Shown: positions 33,204 through 33,340 of the stretch, one piece after another
Position numbering within the stretch: position 1 is the stretch's first letter
Layout: every line of letters starts with the position of its first letter
Origin: Planctomycetota bacterium
GTDB taxonomy: Bacteria; Planctomycetota; Phycisphaerae; FEN-1346
Length of the DNA: 33,340 nucleotides
Direction: 5' to 3'
Assembly (NCBI GenBank): GCA_030602705.1
Contig: JAUVZF010000040.1
Coordinates: 1 to 33,340, forward strand
Position numbers and translations under genes: made by a program
Notes under the pieces: model-generated
What the model was told of the DNA's origin: nothing
Seen by the model: only the letters and a program-made list of their open reading frames with translations
Databases searched by the model: none

Positions 33204-33340
33204 GTGGCAACGATTTCTGGCATGGGACGATTTCCTGCGGCTTGGCCGTAGCGCCGGGGTTTATCCCCGGCGCATCCTGGCCGGCGCCGCCGCCAACGGC
33301 CGCCGGGCATAAAGCCCGGCGCTACAACCGCCTGCGCTCG
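33204..33340. repeat. Double-hairpin dispersed repeat, copy 2 (reaches window end)
   Basis: This is nearly identical to 27403-27536, in the same orientation, with a 3-base insertion near the centre. The arms are at 33248-33271 and 33302-33325, with the same compensatory difference between them. It lies behind the ilvB promoter. The repeat may extend past the window end. Confidence 0.75.

Noticed and set aside
27403-33340. Composite transposon carrying the ilv genes between two repeat copies
   Set aside because: The copies are short structured repeats without a transposase, and the genes between them are ordinary core genes on both strands.

Overview
The window is a GC-rich stretch of bacterial chromosome made almost entirely of housekeeping genes. 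Three things point to a Gram-negative-type bacterium, most likely a planctomycete or other PVC-like lineage. BamD-like and LptE-like lipoproteins imply an outer membrane. A large membrane-anchored vWA protein with an amidotransferase-like fold is present. The spacers are filled with several families of short palindromic repeats. The taxonomic placement is inferred from gene style, because no rRNA gene is present. I found no phage, integrase, defence island or CRISPR array.

Layout. Positions 1-2516 hold a MITE-like repeat and a minus-strand vWA membrane protein. Positions 2624-6321 are a plus-strand unit of tldD, tldE and a sorbitol-6-phosphate-dehydrogenase-like SDR, with a recognisable promoter. 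After a repeat-rich spacer come purA, then uppS-cdsA, then phoH-pgpH-ybeY-corC-recO. The phoH-pgpH-ybeY...recO part follows an order known from many bacteria. Positions 16484-25765 are a long plus-strand run: bamD-like, lptE-like, ftsH, long-form folP, cdaA, cdaR (YbbR), proA and a secreted protein with a LysM-like tail. Many of these genes overlap by ATGA or GTGA, so translational coupling is likely. A minus-strand tRNA-Leu(UAG) and a NupC-type nucleoside transporter follow. A divergent RNase HII-like gene and a STAS-domain gene lie on the plus strand. The window ends with a minus-strand branched-chain amino acid block, ilvB-ilvN-ilvC, followed by a 99-residue membrane protein.

How the genes work together. 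Both sides of c-di-AMP turnover are here: a CdaA cyclase with its YbbR partner, and a PgpH-type HD phosphodiesterase. Envelope genes (uppS, cdsA, bamD, lptE) and quality-control genes (ftsH, ybeY, tldDE) surround them. proA takes the place downstream of cdaA-cdaR where glmM is often found. ilvB, ilvN and ilvC encode the first two steps of valine/isoleucine synthesis; ilvB and ilvN each have a good promoter candidate.

The most unusual material is between the genes. There is a 189-bp hairpin element with terminal inverted repeats and a possible 7-bp target duplication. There is a double-hairpin repeat whose two arms differ by a compensatory base-pair change. There is a family of GCGCGG hairpins near gene ends. 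Repeats supply or touch the stop codons of four genes. I found no clearly new multi-gene system.
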